Of a DNA stretch of 5,675 bases, positions 5,378 to 5,675 are shown piece by piece. The translations under genes were made by a program, and so were the position numbers. Numbering within the stretch: position 1 is the first letter of the stretch; each line of letters begins with the position of its first letter. The notes under the pieces are model-generated. The model had not been told where the DNA came from, searched no databases, and saw only the letters and a list, made by a program, of their open reading frames with translations. The stretch lies in assembly GCA_902791885.1 (NCBI GenBank), contig CADAXO010000179.1:1-5675 (forward strand), in the 5' to 3' direction. The stretch is from Oscillospiraceae bacterium. GTDB lineage: Bacteria; Bacillota_A; Clostridia; Saccharofermentanales; Saccharofermentanaceae.

Positions 5378-5575
5378 TTATACCGAGTACGAGTTGTAGA
5401 GGAATTCTTCGAAGGGCTTACGCTTTATGAGCCTCTTACTGCCGTTCCATAACACGTATGGGCAGTTCTCATCGTTGGTAAGTTCCCTCATCTTACATAC
5501 CCCGATGTTGAAGTATGCTGATGCTTCTTCCAGTGTCAGTAATGACTTCTGTGATAATGCGATTTTGTCTTTCAT
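5378..5575 (-). CDS. xis: Excisionase, Tn916 Xis type
   Basis: A 65-residue basic protein with a winged-helix/MerR-like DNA-binding fold: LTLEEASAYFNIGVCKMREL (residues 13-32) is the recognition helix region, followed by a wing VLWNGSKRLIKRKPFEEFL. Tn916 Xis has nearly the same length and the pattern LTIEEASKYFRIGxxKLRRL...NGxxxxIKRKxFE. Such proteins bind next to the att sites, bend DNA and steer the integrase toward excision. The ATG at 5575 follows an AGAGGA site seven bases upstream, embedded in the end of the preceding gene, whose stop lies four bases before the ATG. Int follows on the same strand. Confidence 0.9.
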   Translation of the reverse strand: MKDKIALSQKSLLTLEEASAYFNIGVCKMRELTNDENCPYVLWNGSKRLIKRKPFEEFLYNSYSV

Positions 5576-5579
5576 AGTC

Positions 5580-5675
5580 TTATCCTCTCATTCTGTTTAT
5601 TAGTGTTGTATCAATGGTTGTTTTGAGTTCCTCGAGATCATCGATGCACTTTAGCAGGCTTGCTCCGGGAGTAAT
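5580..5675 (-). CDS. C-terminal end of an unidentified element gene (cut by window edge)
   Basis: An open frame enters from the right edge and ends at TAA 5582-5580, giving 31 residues with the core LLKCIDDLEELKTTIDTTLI, which looks like an amphipathic helix or coiled coil. The xis ribosome site AGAGGA lies inside its last codons and the xis ATG is four bases beyond its stop, so the two are probably translated from one message. The fragment is too short for a family call; a mobilisation or replication accessory protein would be usual in this position. Confidence 0.55.
   Translation of the reverse strand: MTPGASLLKCIDDLEELKTTIDTTLINRMRG

Larger units (their letters stand above)
3878..5675 (-). 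mobile_element. Terminal part of an integrated element (ICE or IME) with Tn916-type int/xis
   Basis: From the attachment site at 3878 rightward all genes read leftward in the order partial gene, xis, int, end of element, matching the right-end layout of Tn916-family elements. The target here appears to be the 3' end of ssrA rather than the AT-rich sites of Tn916 itself. The element continues beyond the right edge, so its size, cargo and transfer genes cannot be seen. If the reading is right, an intact ssrA on the minus strand marks the far end. Confidence 0.7.

Overview
The window looks like a low-to-mid GC Gram-positive (Firmicutes, probably class Clostridia) chromosome with the end of an integrated mobile element. 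Grounds: a DUF896 (YnzC/UPF0291) protein, a CDP-glycerol glycerophosphotransferase-type gene coupled to a YidC-like gene, strong AGGAGG-type ribosome sites, lipoproteins, and a Tn916-type int/xis pair. I cannot name a genus.

Left part (1-3503), chromosomal. On the minus strand a membrane-anchored CDP-glycerol glycerophosphotransferase-family gene (135-1385) runs into a YidC/Oxa1-family gene (1-135, cut by the window edge) through a one-base TAATG overlap. Upstream of it, also on minus, lie a DUF896 gene (1600-1824) and a small 41-codon ORF (1461-1586). A plus-strand lipoprotein of unknown function (1977-2474) diverges from DUF896 and ends six bases from the end of a minus-strand lipoprotein-type HAD phosphatase gene (2481-3503). 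That HAD gene is broken: two short deletions, each at a catalytic motif, put its middle third in another frame.

Centre (3504-4062), no protein gene but dense signal. It holds an 11-bp inverted repeat (3597-3627); a 63% GC segment that folds on paper into a large RNA with a perfectly paired H-type pseudoknot (about 3641-3835); a minus-strand terminator (3837-3869) directly after a sequence identical in form to a tmRNA (ssrA) 3' end (3878-3891); and repeats that look like integrase arm sites (3927-4036).

Right part (4063-5675), mobile element. A tyrosine recombinase with all six catalytic residues, a Tn916-Xis-like excisionase, and the tail of an upstream gene all read leftward. The simplest reading is that an ICE or IME integrated into the 3' end of ssrA. 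The intact ssrA would then lie at the other end of the element, outside the window, and the site here is the displaced 3' end followed by the original ssrA terminator. The structured RNA and everything left of it would be old chromosome just downstream of ssrA. The most interesting items are the pseudoknotted RNA candidate and the HAD gene that has lost both catalytic loops.
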